In this document: positions 11,343 to 22,163 of the stretch, in pieces | Layout of the letters: each line of letters opens with the position of its first letter | Numbering within the stretch: the first letter of the stretch is position 1 | NCBI RefSeq assembly: GCF_037325665.1 | Contig: NC_090247.1 | Location: forward strand, 23,237,093 to 23,301,092 | Origin: Littorina saxatilis | Lineage: Eukaryota > Mollusca > Gastropoda > Littorinimorpha > Littorinidae | DNA: 64,000 nucleotides | Direction: 5' to 3' | Notes under the pieces: model-generated | The model's input: the letters and a program-made list of their open reading frames with translations, nothing else | Databases searched by the model: none | Told to the model about the DNA's origin: nothing | Program-made: the position numbers and the translations under genes

Positions 11343-11485
11343 ACAAATAGATTGTAAACAGAATTCGCATGTTAGATTTATACAAGTTTAACATTTTTGC
11401 TGGAACATTAGTATTCTTAAAGTTTTGGGTATTCATTTTTCGGTTGATTTACAATGTATTGTTCACATTAAATATCAGGATAAAT
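11343..11485 (+). repeat. 143-bp direct repeat, right copy
   Basis: Second copy of 10022-10164. Beyond it the LINE does not continue: a T-rich stretch (11490-11517) and a segment with TTACATTACATTACATC follow. Confidence 0.9.
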
Positions 11486-11631
11486 AACATTTTTTTTCTC
11501 TTTTTTATTTTTTTTTAAACATGTATAGGCTTTACATTACATTACATCACATAGACAAAGGGACAATTACAACATACAGGGGGTGGGGGGTGTTCATGGC
11601 TTGGTGGTCGCAGTATCAAAAATATGTAAAC

Positions 11632-12559
11632 AGACCTGTTTACCCTAAACCCGAGGCAAGAGTACTTTCCCAAAAAGTTGAGTGTATTTTTCAAAAAGTT
11701 GGTGTACTTTGCAAGCAAAGCCATAATTATGGGCTAGGGAAAATGTACGCGTGGGTGCAAACGTGTTTGTGTAAGAATAGCATGTCTTGTGAACACCTTC
11801 AGAATTTAACTCCTTCCAATACAACAGGAATAAAACAATTGTATTTACCTGTCAGTTTATAGCATTATAACCAGTGTCTTCCAAACAGATTGATAATGAA
11901 AAGATGAAGTTCGTGAAATAACATCTGCGGTTGACAGTGGCAAGTTCATTTTTACAATCATCTCAGAAAACATTGCTTCAGCGCGGACTACAGCCTTTTC
12001 TTCTGGTAGTATTTGCTTTTCGGGAATGGAGAATGAACTTCATAATTCCTTGGCAGCTTTCAGCGGATTTCTTTGCAGCAACCTTGTCCAGGTGAGTTTT
12101 GGAACTGCAGTGTCGTTCGATGTCTTTCCCAGCATGGGCAACGGAGAAATCTGATTTACAATACTTGCAGTGTGCATGACTTTTTCCCATAGTAGACTCC
12201 ACAATTCCTGGCTCTTTCTTATAATTATTTCTCCAAGAAAATCTGCTGCTTCTGCTGTTTAGACTTGGTACAGTCATCCGAAACTGGCACATTTTTCCGC
12301 TTCATTTTTCCACGATTGTCCAGACGATCGCACGAACCAACAACTGAACAAGGTTTCCACAGCTGAAGACTCGCTGTCATGCATATCTCCCTTCGACCGA
12401 AACCGGTATCAGTTGTACCATTCCGTAATCAGCACACCAACAACGGAAAACGTATTCTAGACTTTTTCTTAGGCGTATTTTGTGCATGTGTCGCGTATTT
12501 GCGTACCAATAATAATTTGGCGTACAAAATACGCCCAAATTGTACTGGTAAACAGGTCT
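11632..12559 (-). mobile_element. hAT-like transposon, internally deleted
   Basis: Inverted ends AGACCTGTTTACC (11632-11644) and GGTAAACAGGTCT (12547-12559) enclose one transposase exon remnant. No clear target duplication was found. AT-rich subterminal sequence flanks the exon on both sides. The rest of the transposase is absent, so this is a deletion derivative. Confidence 0.65.
11893..12292 (-). pseudogene. hAT-like transposase N-terminal exon remnant
   Basis: The minus strand encodes a short zinc-finger-like block, HCKYCKSDFSVAHAGKDIER followed by HCSSKTH, with CxxC and two later histidines, as in BED-type fingers at the N-terminus of hAT-like transposases. After a one-base frame change near 12036 the homology appears to continue as VVRAEAMFSEMIVKMNLPLS. 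This block is followed in such proteins by the catalytic domain, which is missing here. It lies between the inverted ends at 11632 and 12559. A different finger-bearing copy is found at 20.4 kb. Family placement is from memory. Confidence 0.55.
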
Positions 12560-12799
12560 AAAGGAAAAAGAACCTGAGGGTCACATCAACGCATGCATAT
12601 ATGTAATACAAGCGTCAATCCTTGTAAAATGTATCTAGCGTATTATTCATAGCTGCGTGGTACTTTTCACAAATACATCTTTGATTAAAAATATGTGATG
12701 TTTGGTACAAATTACTAACACATCAAAAACGTTTGTAAAGAACAAAATGGGTGGTTATGAAAAGTGGAACTATCCGGCGCAGCTTGATTAGTCGATTCT

Positions 12800-13700
12800 G
12801 GGTTAATTTTGTTTGGGTCGAAAAAATTGACTACCCTCACGGCTCCCGGATTGAGATTTCACATTCACGGGTTGTTTTGGCACTTTTGGTGAGAAGCACT
12901 TCCGACATGAATGCGCAAATTTGCAACCTAGACTCCGACACCTTACTGGACTATTAAAGAACTTACAGGGGGGTTGCCCTTTTCTGTTTGTTGGAAACTG
13001 CGAGGTTGGGTGATCATTGGGCTTACAGAAGTGTGCTAACCACAATTGGCTGTCTATCATTCCCCACGGTCGCAAGGGGTCTGCTTCTTTCTTGGAACGA
13101 AACTGCTCATCGTATGAGCGCCATCCAGAAGCGTCAGGGTGATCGTGGGCAGCTCCCCGAATAAGCTCTGCATAAGCTAACATGTCTTGTAGTTGGGAGC
13201 CATGAACTTCGAGGTAAACACTTATATGTATGAAAGGCCGATGTCCACTGCTGGATTGAGAGATCAGCTTTCCTGCATTTTATTGCTCTGGGGATCAAAT
13301 GACCTTGGTCATCCTCTGTGTAAGCGACTTTCTGGTCCTCTGGATTTTGAAGAAATGATTTTGGTAACAGATCACTCATGTCGATAAATTTCCCGGCTAG
13401 GATTTTTTGTCGCATGTCAGCAGTTACACAAATGGACAAGTGATCAATGGGGTCCCCTTGCATTTTCAGTCTCTGTTCGAGACCGGAAATTCTGGCTGTA
13501 GGTCATGGGCGACACTTTGGGCTGCATCTCCTGTGTTGGTAACTGACGGGGTATGGTCGCCTCTTGCCTCCCACCAGGGAGTGGGGTCACGCCTGTCCTG
13601 GTCATTGGGCGCCGTTTGAGCAGCCTGCGCTCCCCTCGCCTCCGGCTCTGGGGGTGCCGCCCGGGTTTTGCGGGTTGCACGCGTTGAGCGGGGTCGGCCA
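12800..13700 (-). mobile_element. DIRS-like retroelement gag fossil
   Basis: Minus-strand coding remnants have a block with KILAGKFIDMSDLLPKSF, a WTSAFHTY block, a GWRSYDEQFRSKKEADP block and a cysteine/histidine knuckle (CRSLGCKFAHSC). This combination resembles the gag-like protein of DIRS-type tyrosine-recombinase retroelements. The copy is broken and incomplete; no reverse transcriptase or recombinase lies beside it. No terminal repeats were found. The assignment is from motif memory. Confidence 0.5.
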
Positions 13701-14173
13701 CGACCGGAAATCTTCTTAAGACAGACTAATTGTATTAATTAAACATTCCATTTTTTTTCTTAAAGTAAAGAATAATTCATGTCGTTAATGATATAAAGAA
13801 TAATTCGTGTCGTTAAGCCTTCTGCTTTAATAAGACAGTGTTCTAAATGGTCGAACGGGTAGCAAAGACCAGCACGCCCGCGACTTTTGTAATGTTCCAA
13901 AACGTACGTTGCCCCGCTCCCACCAAGGCCGCAGATCCTGGCAAACGCGTGACGTAACATTTTTGATGACGTTTCCGTACATCTAGATCTGTTGAATGCA
14001 TGGGTGCAACTGCTGGAAAATGAAAAAACTGAAAAGAGCAAAATGTACAACTTTAAGGGTATTTGAAGGCCTCTTCGTCAAGCTGACAGGGAGATTGCTA
14101 CGTAGATTAAGACAAAAAAATGGCAATAAAATAATGTATCAGTATTGACACAAAATTGTTCACGAAGCATCAC
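13701..14173. other. No gene recognised
   Basis: A duplicated AAAGAATAATTC(A/G)TGTCGTTAA pair lies at 13765-13816; otherwise nothing was recognised. Confidence 0.4.
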
Positions 14174-14176
14174 TTA

Positions 14177-14467
14177 GGCCTAAAAAAAAATAGGTGTGGT
14201 TACGGTAACCCGACCTACCCTATTTTTAGGGGCCGACCCTATAACTTTTTATTACATTTGTCAAAAAAACAAAAAACACACAAGAAAACGAGTGCAGAAA
14301 ACGCTATGAAAGCGAAAGCGCCCGAGTCGCACACTTATTTCCCTGTCAAGTAGGTTTAATTTGTACACATTAGAAAAAAAAGTTAAAAAAAAAAAGTGTT
14401 TGCCTACCTTCCTACCCTATTTTTTGGGGCTATGTTACCGTAACCACACCTATTATTTTTTGTGGCC
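14177..14467. mobile_element. Harbinger-like MITE, family A, TTA duplication
   Basis: Long inverted ends (GGCCTAAAAAAAAATAGGTG... and its inverse; about 33 bp, ending in GGTTACGGTAAC) with TTA on both sides (14174-14176, 14468-14470). The core holds CCGACCTACCCTATTTTTAG. A related element with different end sequence lies at 53256-53622, where an empty site confirms TTA as the duplicated target. Confidence 0.85.
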
Positions 14468-14639
14468 TTAAGACTTTTTACACAACACTGTACAGAGTTT
14501 CTTACAAATAATAGCCTTCTCCAGTACATATCAGTCATGAGACCCCCTTAGTTTCTTGAAAAAAGACCTGATATCACCCAATATTGCTATTTCATATGTT
14601 ACGTGGATTTCCATTGGTCAATTTGGCAAAACTGAGCTC

Positions 14640-14700
14640 AGTGCAAAAGTGATATCGACGACATTTCCGTCGATATCAGTTTTGATATCGACGACCTCTT
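14640..14700. repeat. Short GATATCGACG hairpin cluster
   Basis: GATATCGACG, its inverse CGTCGATATC and a third copy occur within 50 bp, forming overlapping hairpins. GATATC also recurs through the palindrome at 14978, which suggests both belong to one repeat family. Confidence 0.7.
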
Positions 14701-14977
14701 TATTGCTTCCCCACTTCAAAAACAAAAACACCTACATTTAAAAACAAACAAATATATGATGAAAATGTAATGATTCCAGAATTTAGTTGAGCAAGTGACT
14801 AAAGACTTTTTGAAAGAAAAAACATTTTGAAATACTGAAAAGTACAAGAAAAGAGTGAACAAAAAGAAATAATAATCAGAGGGAGGGATATGGAACAGCC
14901 AAAACTGAGACAAATACTTTTGTAATTTCTTTACAGTAAGTACAAAATGTCCAGAGAATTAGCAATATATCTAACAT

Positions 14978-15111
14978 TGACTGACTGTGTGATGATATCT
15001 TCTGCTATTGGTCTGTTTCGACAGTGATATCAAAATCTCGACCTCCGGTCTCGATTTTGATATCACTGTCTCAACAGACCATAGCAGAAGATATCATCAC
15101 ACAGTCCGTCA
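14978..15111. repeat. Near-perfect palindrome, ~66-bp arms
   Basis: Left arm 14978-15043 and right arm 15047-15111 are inverse copies with only a few differences and a 3-bp centre (TCC). Centre sequence is TCTCGACC / GGTCTCGA. It abuts the 3' end of the hAT-like gene and supplies the end of its reading frame. It could extrude as a cruciform or give a long RNA hairpin. Confidence 0.93.
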
Positions 15112-15129
15112 ATATTGGGTACTGCAGCT

Positions 15130-15360
15130 CGCTTCTTTCCCTTTTTTGACACTGAACTGGGGGAAGGGGCAGTGGCAGAACTGCTGGTTGAGTTGGCAGG
15201 CACTGAACTGCGGGCAGGGGCGGAACTGCTGGTTGATGTGGCAGACACTGAACTGCCGGCATGCAGGGGCAGAACTGCTGGTTGAGTTGGCAGACACTGA
15301 ACTGCGGGCAGTGGCAGAACTGCTGGTTGAGTTGGCAGACACTGAACTGCAGTCAGGGGC
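15130..15360 (-). repeat. 45-bp coding minisatellite, distal part
   Basis: About five units encoding STSSSAPARSSVSAN and variants; then TAPSPSSVSKKGKKRAAVPN, the probable natural C-terminus. Continuous with 16600-16760 before the LTR insertion. Confidence 0.85.
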
Positions 15361-16594
15361 TGTGAGTGCACATGTATCTTAAGGAAGGCAGAACCTACGT
15401 CACAGACTCGCTTGCAGGAGGTACAAAGGAATAACTCGAAAGAACAAGAAGATTTATGGTTGTTTATTTTAGCTAACTATCCAGCCACCATTTCTTGTAA
15501 CTTGGAACTTAAATGCGTGGTTAAATTCGGTATTCGGTAAAAAAAAAACCTGCAAATACACACAAAAAACACATATATAAGTCACAGAATATAATATCAA
15601 TACTTACAATAATACAGTATCAATTAAACCCTGCGATAGAATACATAAACCACAATTCAACTAACATTCACCTGAAAACAATGAAATAATCTACGAACAT
15701 TTAATAAAATACAGACAGTGGCCGACAACCCTTAATTTCTAAAACACCATAGTCTCCAAAATTGTCAAGTAACGAAACATACAACTGCGATAATAACTAT
15801 CCCGTTGAAAACACGTACACATGACTACAATTATCGAAAAGACATAAACAATACCTTCCTAAAACTATTAACCTTCAAAAGAGAAAAAATAACAACACCT
15901 ACCAAAACTACTAACGCACTAAAACTCTGTTGACTGAGACGAACACACAAAAACAAACATTAGAAAACAACAAGTCTTAACTAACAAAACAATATTTTAC
16001 CTTTGCGCCATCAGGCAGGAACTGTTCCTCATGAAACACACAAATCCGTGGAAATCACAAGTATAAAACACAGCAGGTTCGCTACTAACAAAAAAGCGAC
16101 CTCCTCCCTCCAGACTCAGAAACGTACTAACGTAAAAAGGACAGTTATCCTCGACATCGACTTAATATGTTAATGAGGCTAAAAACCGAAAACTATTCAA
16201 AACTAATATTTGGACACACCCAAACAATGCTGCTATAGCAGGTTCGAAAACGTTATGGCAAAAAGATATAGACAACATACCAAAATAAATACATCCAAAC
16301 TACGCCTGATACCTGATAACATGGACTGCACGGATCATGATAAGCCAAAACAGGGTCGCCTGTTCATAACTGCGGAAAAGAGCAAGTCATAGCCGCTCAA
16401 CACGTGCTAACTAAAACTATGCCAAGTTAGTCAAAAATACAAGGTGAGCGTTACTCAAGTCTTGTGACCTTCGTGCATCCAGAAAACATAACAAACTACG
16501 ATGCTTCGTCGAGAACACGTACGTCACACAAATAACACGTGGACGAAACCAAACAACAGTCACACACGAAACCGGCCGTGAGCAACGGCAGGCA
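15361..16594. mobile_element. Solo LTR fossil, 1234 bp
   Basis: Starts TGTGAGTGC and ends GGCACA, with 5-bp duplications GGGGC at 15356-15360 and 16595-16599, inside the 45-bp coding repeat of the hAT-like gene. No internal region is attached. It is not obviously similar to the solo LTR at 8746. The family is undetermined. Confidence 0.7.
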
Positions 16595-16599
16595 CAGGG

Positions 16600-16762
16600 G
16601 CAGAACTGCTGGTTGAGTTGGCAGACACTGAACTGCGGGCAGGGGCGGAACTGCTGGTTGAGTTGGCAGACACTGAACTGCGGGCAGGGGCGGAACTGCT
16701 GGTTGAGTTGGCAGACACTGAACTGCGGTCAGGGGCAGAACTGCTGGTTGAGGTGGCAGGAG
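16600..16762 (-). repeat. 45-bp coding minisatellite, proximal part
   Basis: Three to four near-identical units encoding NSTSSSAPARSSVSA in the same frame as the upstream transposase exon. Confidence 0.9.
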
Positions 16763-17565
16763 GTGTGTTCTTTGCAGAAGATGTCAGGTTAGATAGACAA
16801 TTGACCTGCCTCCCTGACTTTTTCTTCAACTGCTCCACTGCTGCATCCCATATCTGTGTCTGTGTCTCCTTCTTTTTGTCCTTCTTCCATACACTGTGTT
16901 GAACGAATGCCCCCTTGCTCCCTTGTACACATGAAATCATGCCTGGTGTCACACTCAGTGTTGTTGCGGTGACCTGTTTTGATTTCAGAGATGATCGTAC
17001 CATGGCAACAGCCTCATAATTCTCGGATAAGAGATTCACTCTGTCTTTTCTGATGCAGTCATCCATCGTATTGAAGGACGATTCCACTAACGGCCCTGAG
17101 AAGATGGACAAGAGGGCTTTTATGAGTCGCATCATCATTGGAAATCTGGCACTTCCGTTGGTCTTGAGCCGAAACACAAGGCTCCAAAAGTTTACATCAA
17201 GGCGACAAGTGACACTGTCTGGGTCATAACTGGCAGCAAGATTCTTGACATCCTTGTCTACAGCATGGTCCCTGGCTTCGGAGTCCAATGTCCCCTTCTG
17301 CTCTTCAGTGATGACGTTTGGCAGCGATGTGGCAAGTTTCTTCAGTATCCTGCAAAACCGGGGATCTAAAACAGCTGCTGGGTTGAGACAGCTCAGCTGA
17401 ATGATGGTCGAGTTGTCCAGAGGAAGGCTGTCAAGCAGCAAGAAAGACGCCTTCCCAAAGCCTTCTCTCAGTTTGCCTGCCATATCAGCTGCCCAGTGGC
17501 GAGACTGCTTGATGCCCTTTGTGAACGCAGCATGGCAATGTTCCCCGACGCACAGTTCACCATCA

Positions 17566-17624
17566 TCTTTCTTTATTTGGTGTTTAACGTCGTTTTCAAC
17601 CACGAAGGGTTATATCGCGACGGG
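17566..17624 (-). repeat. SINE tail fragment, 59 bp, with target duplication
   Basis: Carries CACGAAGGGTTATATCGCGA and the TTTCTTTATTTGGTG tail of the 611-735 SINE. Duplication GTTCACCATCA at 17555-17565 and 17625-17635. When it is left out, the hAT-like exon reads VAEVADGELCVGEHCHAAFT without a break, so this is a severely 5'-truncated insertion. Confidence 0.9.
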
Positions 17625-18691
17625 GTTCACCATCAGCCACCTCAGCCACCTGTACTGATCGCAAGCGCACCTTCTCTTTCAGGTTCACCATTCCTTTCAC
17701 TGTCTCTGGAACGTGATTCGCATGGAGAAACAGCATCAGAAACTTTTGCACCAAAGAAAACATCAGCTCATGGTGGATGTGGAGCACTGGTTTTTCTGAC
17801 TGAAGAAGCTTGGTGTAGCTCTCCAGTTTTTTCAAGAGTCCCGTGTACAGATCAACAGTGGCTTGAAATTGGGTGTAGTCCTTAAACAGACCAGTGAGGA
17901 TCCTGTCTTTTCTTGAGAGGTTTGAGGACGTCTTGGATTGCTTGGCCTGTGCAATCTGGATCACTCTGATCCTGGCTGCTGCACTGGACGACACCGCATG
18001 ACTCGAGGATTCTGTTGATCACAGGCCGGAAAAAAAGATATTTTAAAACCAACATGACATTCAGGAAGCAAAAGTTTACAGTTTGAGTGGTGCAAGTGTG
18101 TGTCAGAGTGAGTATGTGAGCATGAGTGTATGTTACCTGTTACCATAATAATAGACAGTAATGCTGTAACAATAGAAACAAATCTAACCATGTCCAATAA
18201 TCATTTTTAAATACAAAGTAAAAAAAAAAGAAGAAAGGTTTCAGACACAGAAAGGGAAGAGAGGTGAATAGAGACTAAACAAACAGATCAAATATCAGAT
18301 TTTCACTTACAACAAAGAAGAAATTGAAGAGGAGCAGAGAAACAAAAAGAGAGGGATGATATATATCAAGAACCATTCCTACCGGTACTGCCCTTGCTCT
18401 TCTGCAGACAGGAAGGAGAAGTAGTAGACGCGGAGGCTGTCGATAAGTCTTGAAATCCTGTCACACACCTGTAACATTTGCAGAAATCGACTGGGGTATG
18501 GCCTGATGATGTGAGGCCCCTTTGGTTGACCGAGCACAACCTGCACTTCTTGAAAAAGATCCTTTGCCTTTGGCGACTTCTCCAGGTCGTAGTAAATATC
18601 TGAAGATATGTTCTCAAGGTAGCCGTCAAAGGGTTTGAAAAGCGCCTTTGCTGCATTGGCAACGATATGTACTGTGTCCCCACTGATGTCC

Positions 18692-19212
18692 GTGGCCGAG
18701 TGGTAACGCACTTGCGCTCGGAAGCGAGAGGTTGCGAGTTCGACCCTGGGTCAGGGCGTTAGCAATTTTCTTCCCCCTTTCCTAACCTAGGTGGTGGGTT
18801 CAAGTGCTAGTCTTTCGGATGAGACGAAAAACCGAGGTCCCTTCGTGTACACTACATTGGGGTGTGCACGTTAAAGATCCCACGATTGACAAAAGGGTCT
18901 TTCCTGGCAAAATTGTATAGGCATAGATAAAAAATGTCCACCAAAATACACGTGTGACTTGGAATAATAGGCCGTGAAAAGTAGGATATGCGGCAAAATG
19001 GCTGCGATCTGCTGGCCGATGTGAATGCGTGATGTATTGTGTAAAAAAATTCCATCACACGGCATAAATAGTTCCCTGCGCCTTGAATATGTGCGCGATA
19101 TAAATTGCATACAATAAAAATAAAAAAAGATTAAAAAAATAAATCCTTGCGCTTAGAACTGTACCCACGGAATACGCGCGATATAAGCCTCATATTGATT
19201 GATTGATTGATT
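18692..19212 (+). repeat. Long tRNA-headed SINE, possibly MetaSINE type (copy 1)
   Basis: Head GTGGCCGAGTGGTAACGCAC with B box TTGCGAGTTCGACCCTG; central part CTTTCGGATGAGACGAAAAA, GTGCACGTTAAAGATCCCAC; tail (TTGA)n. Duplication GATGTCC at 18685-18691 and 19213-19219. The central block looks like the deeply conserved domain of the MetaSINE group, recalled not checked. It splits the hAT-like exon between HLLDI and SGDTVHI. Confidence 0.92.
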
Positions 19213-20397
19213 GATGTCCAACAAGTGAGGGTTCTTTTCCCTCAGGCGGGTTTCAACACCACTCCTCTTCCCTCGCATGGTGGCACAATTGTCCATGAGA
19301 CACGAAATCATGCCACTAGGAGGCACAAGACAACGATCTTTTCTTGGCGAGTCATCTTCCAGAGAATCCAATACAGACTGACAGATGTTTTCTGCTGTAG
19401 CTTGGTTAACGACACTTGATGCGAAATGTTCTGTTTTAACTTCCTGCGTGTCTTCGTCAAAGTAACGAACAAGTACATTCAATACCTTGTCCATGTTGTT
19501 TGTGGCCTCATCCACATTCAACGAGTAGAAAGCTGTTTTGAGTGTTTCCCTCTGCTGCACTTTCATTGCTGCTGCCTGTCCATGGGTCATTGTGTAGGTG
19601 GCACACTGGTGGGACATATTTGTTTTCAAAAGTGCTTTCTTGTCCTCAGAAAGCAATTTGGACAGCTCAAGAAGATCAGGGACAATACTGAAGGGCAACT
19701 GGTGCTCTGCTGCAAAGGCCAAGATCCTGATTTTTGCTTCAGCTTTGCGGTCAGCAACAGATGGTACACCAACCACAGGCTTGAAGTGGGATTCTGACGA
19801 AGACCCCTCCACTGTCAACGTCTCACAGGAACCTCGCACCTATAGACAAACAAACAGTCTTACTAACATAGTACAGCAAAGAAACATACCCTTCCCCTAC
19901 AAGTTGTGAAAAAAAGGGGGGGTATCATGATTCAGCCAACTTCTACAGAGCCTACTTTCAAAAGAACTACACACTGATTAGATGTCACATGCAAAGTACC
20001 ACAAACAACAACAAAAAGCAAAAGAAAAGAAGAAACAACAGTGCCCGTGACCCTCTCTTCAAGTCACCACCCCCCCCCCCCCCCCAATTTAAAAAAAAAA
20101 TCAGACAGATCACAATCACACAATAAAGAATAAAAGGGTCAAACAAAACACACACCCAAATGCAATTTTTCGGTCAAATCCAAAGATTAATTCCACAAAT
20201 ACATGACTCACCTTCAGTGCTTTCTGATGTTCTCGTCTGTTCGCATGGTCGCTCAGTTTTTTCTTGCCGTTTGAACCGTATTTTATGTCTTTGCTGCAGA
20301 TCATGCAAAAACACACTCCAGGCCAATCAATTTCCGGCACCAAAGTCGGTGTTGGTTGTTTTGGCTGTCCGTTTCGTTCAGGCACGTCCACCTCCAT

Positions 20398-21127
20398 TTG
20401 TTGACAACAGACGAATCGATAGTACGCGTCGGTTCGTCTTCTTTGAGAAACGGCATTTTGATGAGATCAAGTGTAAATCACACGAATCGCAAACTCGCGC
20501 CAAGCAGAAAACAATGGCCGACAACTGCACTACGGGGTTCACACACGGGCTTACTTTTACGGACTTCTTTCAAAGAAGAGTGCCATATCCGATCTGCAGA
20601 ATGACTAACATAATGCTGATGAAAAACAACTTTCCGCACACACCAGTTATGAAATTGATAACCTTGCAACACGCAGGGGACTTTCTTGGCAACGTACCAT
20701 ACCATAAAAAAAATATCATTCGTGACAATTCTGCTTTTCAGTGAAGGTGGCGTACAAGTAGAAGTACACTGACTGAGAAGCATGCTGTTTGTATTTTCAA
20801 CAACATTTTTCATACACCTGAAACTATTGTTAAAATAATAGGCTGACAACACGCTATTAACATAAATACCACCGTACAATACCGTCAAGTGAGTCGATGT
20901 TGACCAAAAATATCACACGAAGGCGATATAATTTTCGTCCGCGAAAAACACGTCTTCTCGCGCTGCGTTCAAGACGGAAAAGGAAGTTGGGAGGTTTAAC
21001 TCCCTTGAATTATCGTAGGTTTGACTTTCTACAGAAAAGCGACCAAATTATCTTTTCCGATTGTCTTACGGAGGTCTCAGCTGAACCAGGTCATAACCAA
21101 ATTTAAGTAAAGACTTAAATTGTTTTA
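20398..21127. other. 5' flank of the hAT-like gene; no gene recognised
   Basis: No recognised exon. A short palindrome AATTTAAGTAAAGACTTAAATT lies at 21100-21122. A terminal inverted repeat for the hAT-like gene was looked for here and not found. Confidence 0.4.
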
Positions 21128-21341
21128 CTGGGAGAATGCAAGTTTCCAGTACAAAGGACTTAACATTTCTTACATACTGCTTGACTAAAATCTTTACAAA
21201 CATTGACTATATTCTATACAAGAAACACTTAACAAGGGTAAAAGGAGAAACAGAATCCGTTTGTCGCCTCTTACGACATGCTGGGGAGCATCGGGTAAAT
21301 TCTTTCTCGTCCCAACCAATATGGGACTCCCCCGCGGGGTT
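21128..21341 (-). repeat. SINE-like gastropod repeat, internal part
   Basis: The minus strand reads GTTGGGACGAGAAAGAATTT, CAGCATGTCGTAAGAGGCGA and GTATAGAATATAGTC. I recall this as a dispersed repeat in gastropod DNA whose far end is the AACCTTCGTGGTTG tail seen at 611-735; unverified. It sits against the broken LINE at 21342. Confidence 0.6.
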
Positions 21342-22163
21342 CACAATCTCAAAACCTAGCTGTTCTGACACAATATCAAATAACCAAAGGGAAGTAATCG
21401 CTCTTTATGCATACGACATGTGTAATAGAGTAAGCGAGAGTTGTACAGAACCTTTTCTCCTGGCACCTGAGAGAATAATAAGCATTGAAATGAGCAAGCG
21501 ACTTTCATCCTCCTTACATTGTTCTGACACAAGAAAATAATCAAGTCTGCTTCGCTGTAAACTATGGAACCGCCTCCATGTATACCGTCTCAAATTTGCA
21601 TAAAAGGCTCTATATATGTCAATGAGATCATACTGCTCCATAAAGTCAACAACTTTTCTCCTACAATTAACTTTATACGATTTGGCTGGGTAGTTTGTAT
21701 CAATATCGGGGCTTATAACAACATTCCAGTCGCCTCCAATGATAATTAACTCATTATCCATCTGCACAATGTTCTCAAACAGTTTATCAAGAAAGACAAT
21801 CACCATTACTAGTGCCATAAACATTTCCAAGCGTCAAACGGTTTTTTTCAGAAACTCAATATCAATCAAAACATACCTTCCATCATTATCTTTAACAATA
21901 ATTATTATGAATCTTGTAATCAAAGTTGTTTTTAAACAATACAGCAACACCTCTACTTGCAGAATCATTACCAGCAACAATGTATTCATAACCCCACTGT
22001 GACCTAATCAAATTTTCTTATTGTATTTCCAATGTGTTTCTTGTAATAACAAAATATTTCCATTTTGCTGTCTAAGAAAATCAAACACATCTTTCTTTTT
22101 CTTAAAGTCTCCAAGACCATTTACATTAAAGGAACAGATTCTTAACTCTTCATTTTCTACCAT
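21342..22163 (-). mobile_element. Tx1-like LINE, endonuclease part of ORF2
   Basis: The minus strand starts at ATG 22163 (VENEELRICSFNVNGLGDF), continues with LLLQETHW, then, after frame changes, ELIIIGGDWNVVIS, IDIYRAFYANLRRYTWRRF and RLDYFLVSEQ. These are the AP-endonuclease motifs of L1/Tx1 LINEs, the same class as the plus-strand LINE at 4-10 kb. It is cut at 21342 by another repeat, so RT is lacking. A 146-bp insertion lies at 21374-21519. Confidence 0.85.
21374..21519 (-). repeat. 146-bp SINE-like insertion
   Basis: Flanked by perfect 13-bp duplications TGTTCTGACACAA (21361-21373, 21520-21532). When it is left out, the LINE frame reads LVSEQ then LGFEIVN. No tRNA boxes are obvious; the family is unknown. 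Confidence 0.85.

Larger units (their letters stand above)
15112..20397 (-). pseudogene. hAT transposase-like gene, four exon blocks, disrupted
   Basis: Minus-strand gene with a BED-like zinc finger exon (20397-20212: CMICSKDIKYGSNGKKKLSD, then HANRREHQK), intron GT..AG to 19839, a large exon with FYSLNVDEATNNMDKVLNVL and the second catalytic aspartate in SCLMDNCATMRGKRSG, then ISGDTVHIVANAAKALFKPF ending at a donor at 18383. The last exon starts at 18011 (QSKTSSNLSRKDRILTG) and ends with the hAT C-terminal block around FSGPLVESSFNTMDDCIRKD, which carries the third acidic residue. D, D and E are all present. A serine-rich 15-residue repeat tail follows. The exons are split by a SINE (18692-19212), a short SINE piece (17566-17624) and a solo LTR (15361-16594), and the repeat tail has a frame change near 15262. 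The splice sites are clean, so this was probably an intron-bearing transposase or a domesticated gene before it died. Confidence 0.8.

Noticed and set aside
15361-16594. Reading the LTR-like block as part of the hAT gene's 3' UTR
   Set aside because: The coding repeat continues on both sides with a 5-bp duplication, so it is an insertion.
18692-18765. tRNA-like sequences (also 4311, 3724, 54722, 40661)
   Set aside because: A and B boxes are present, but each continues into a SINE body with a tail and mostly target duplications; none folds as an isolated full tRNA gene.
20160-20744. A 194-codon plus-strand frame over the hAT-like first exon
   Set aside because: It is antisense to the zinc-finger exon and its intron, with no domain or splice support.
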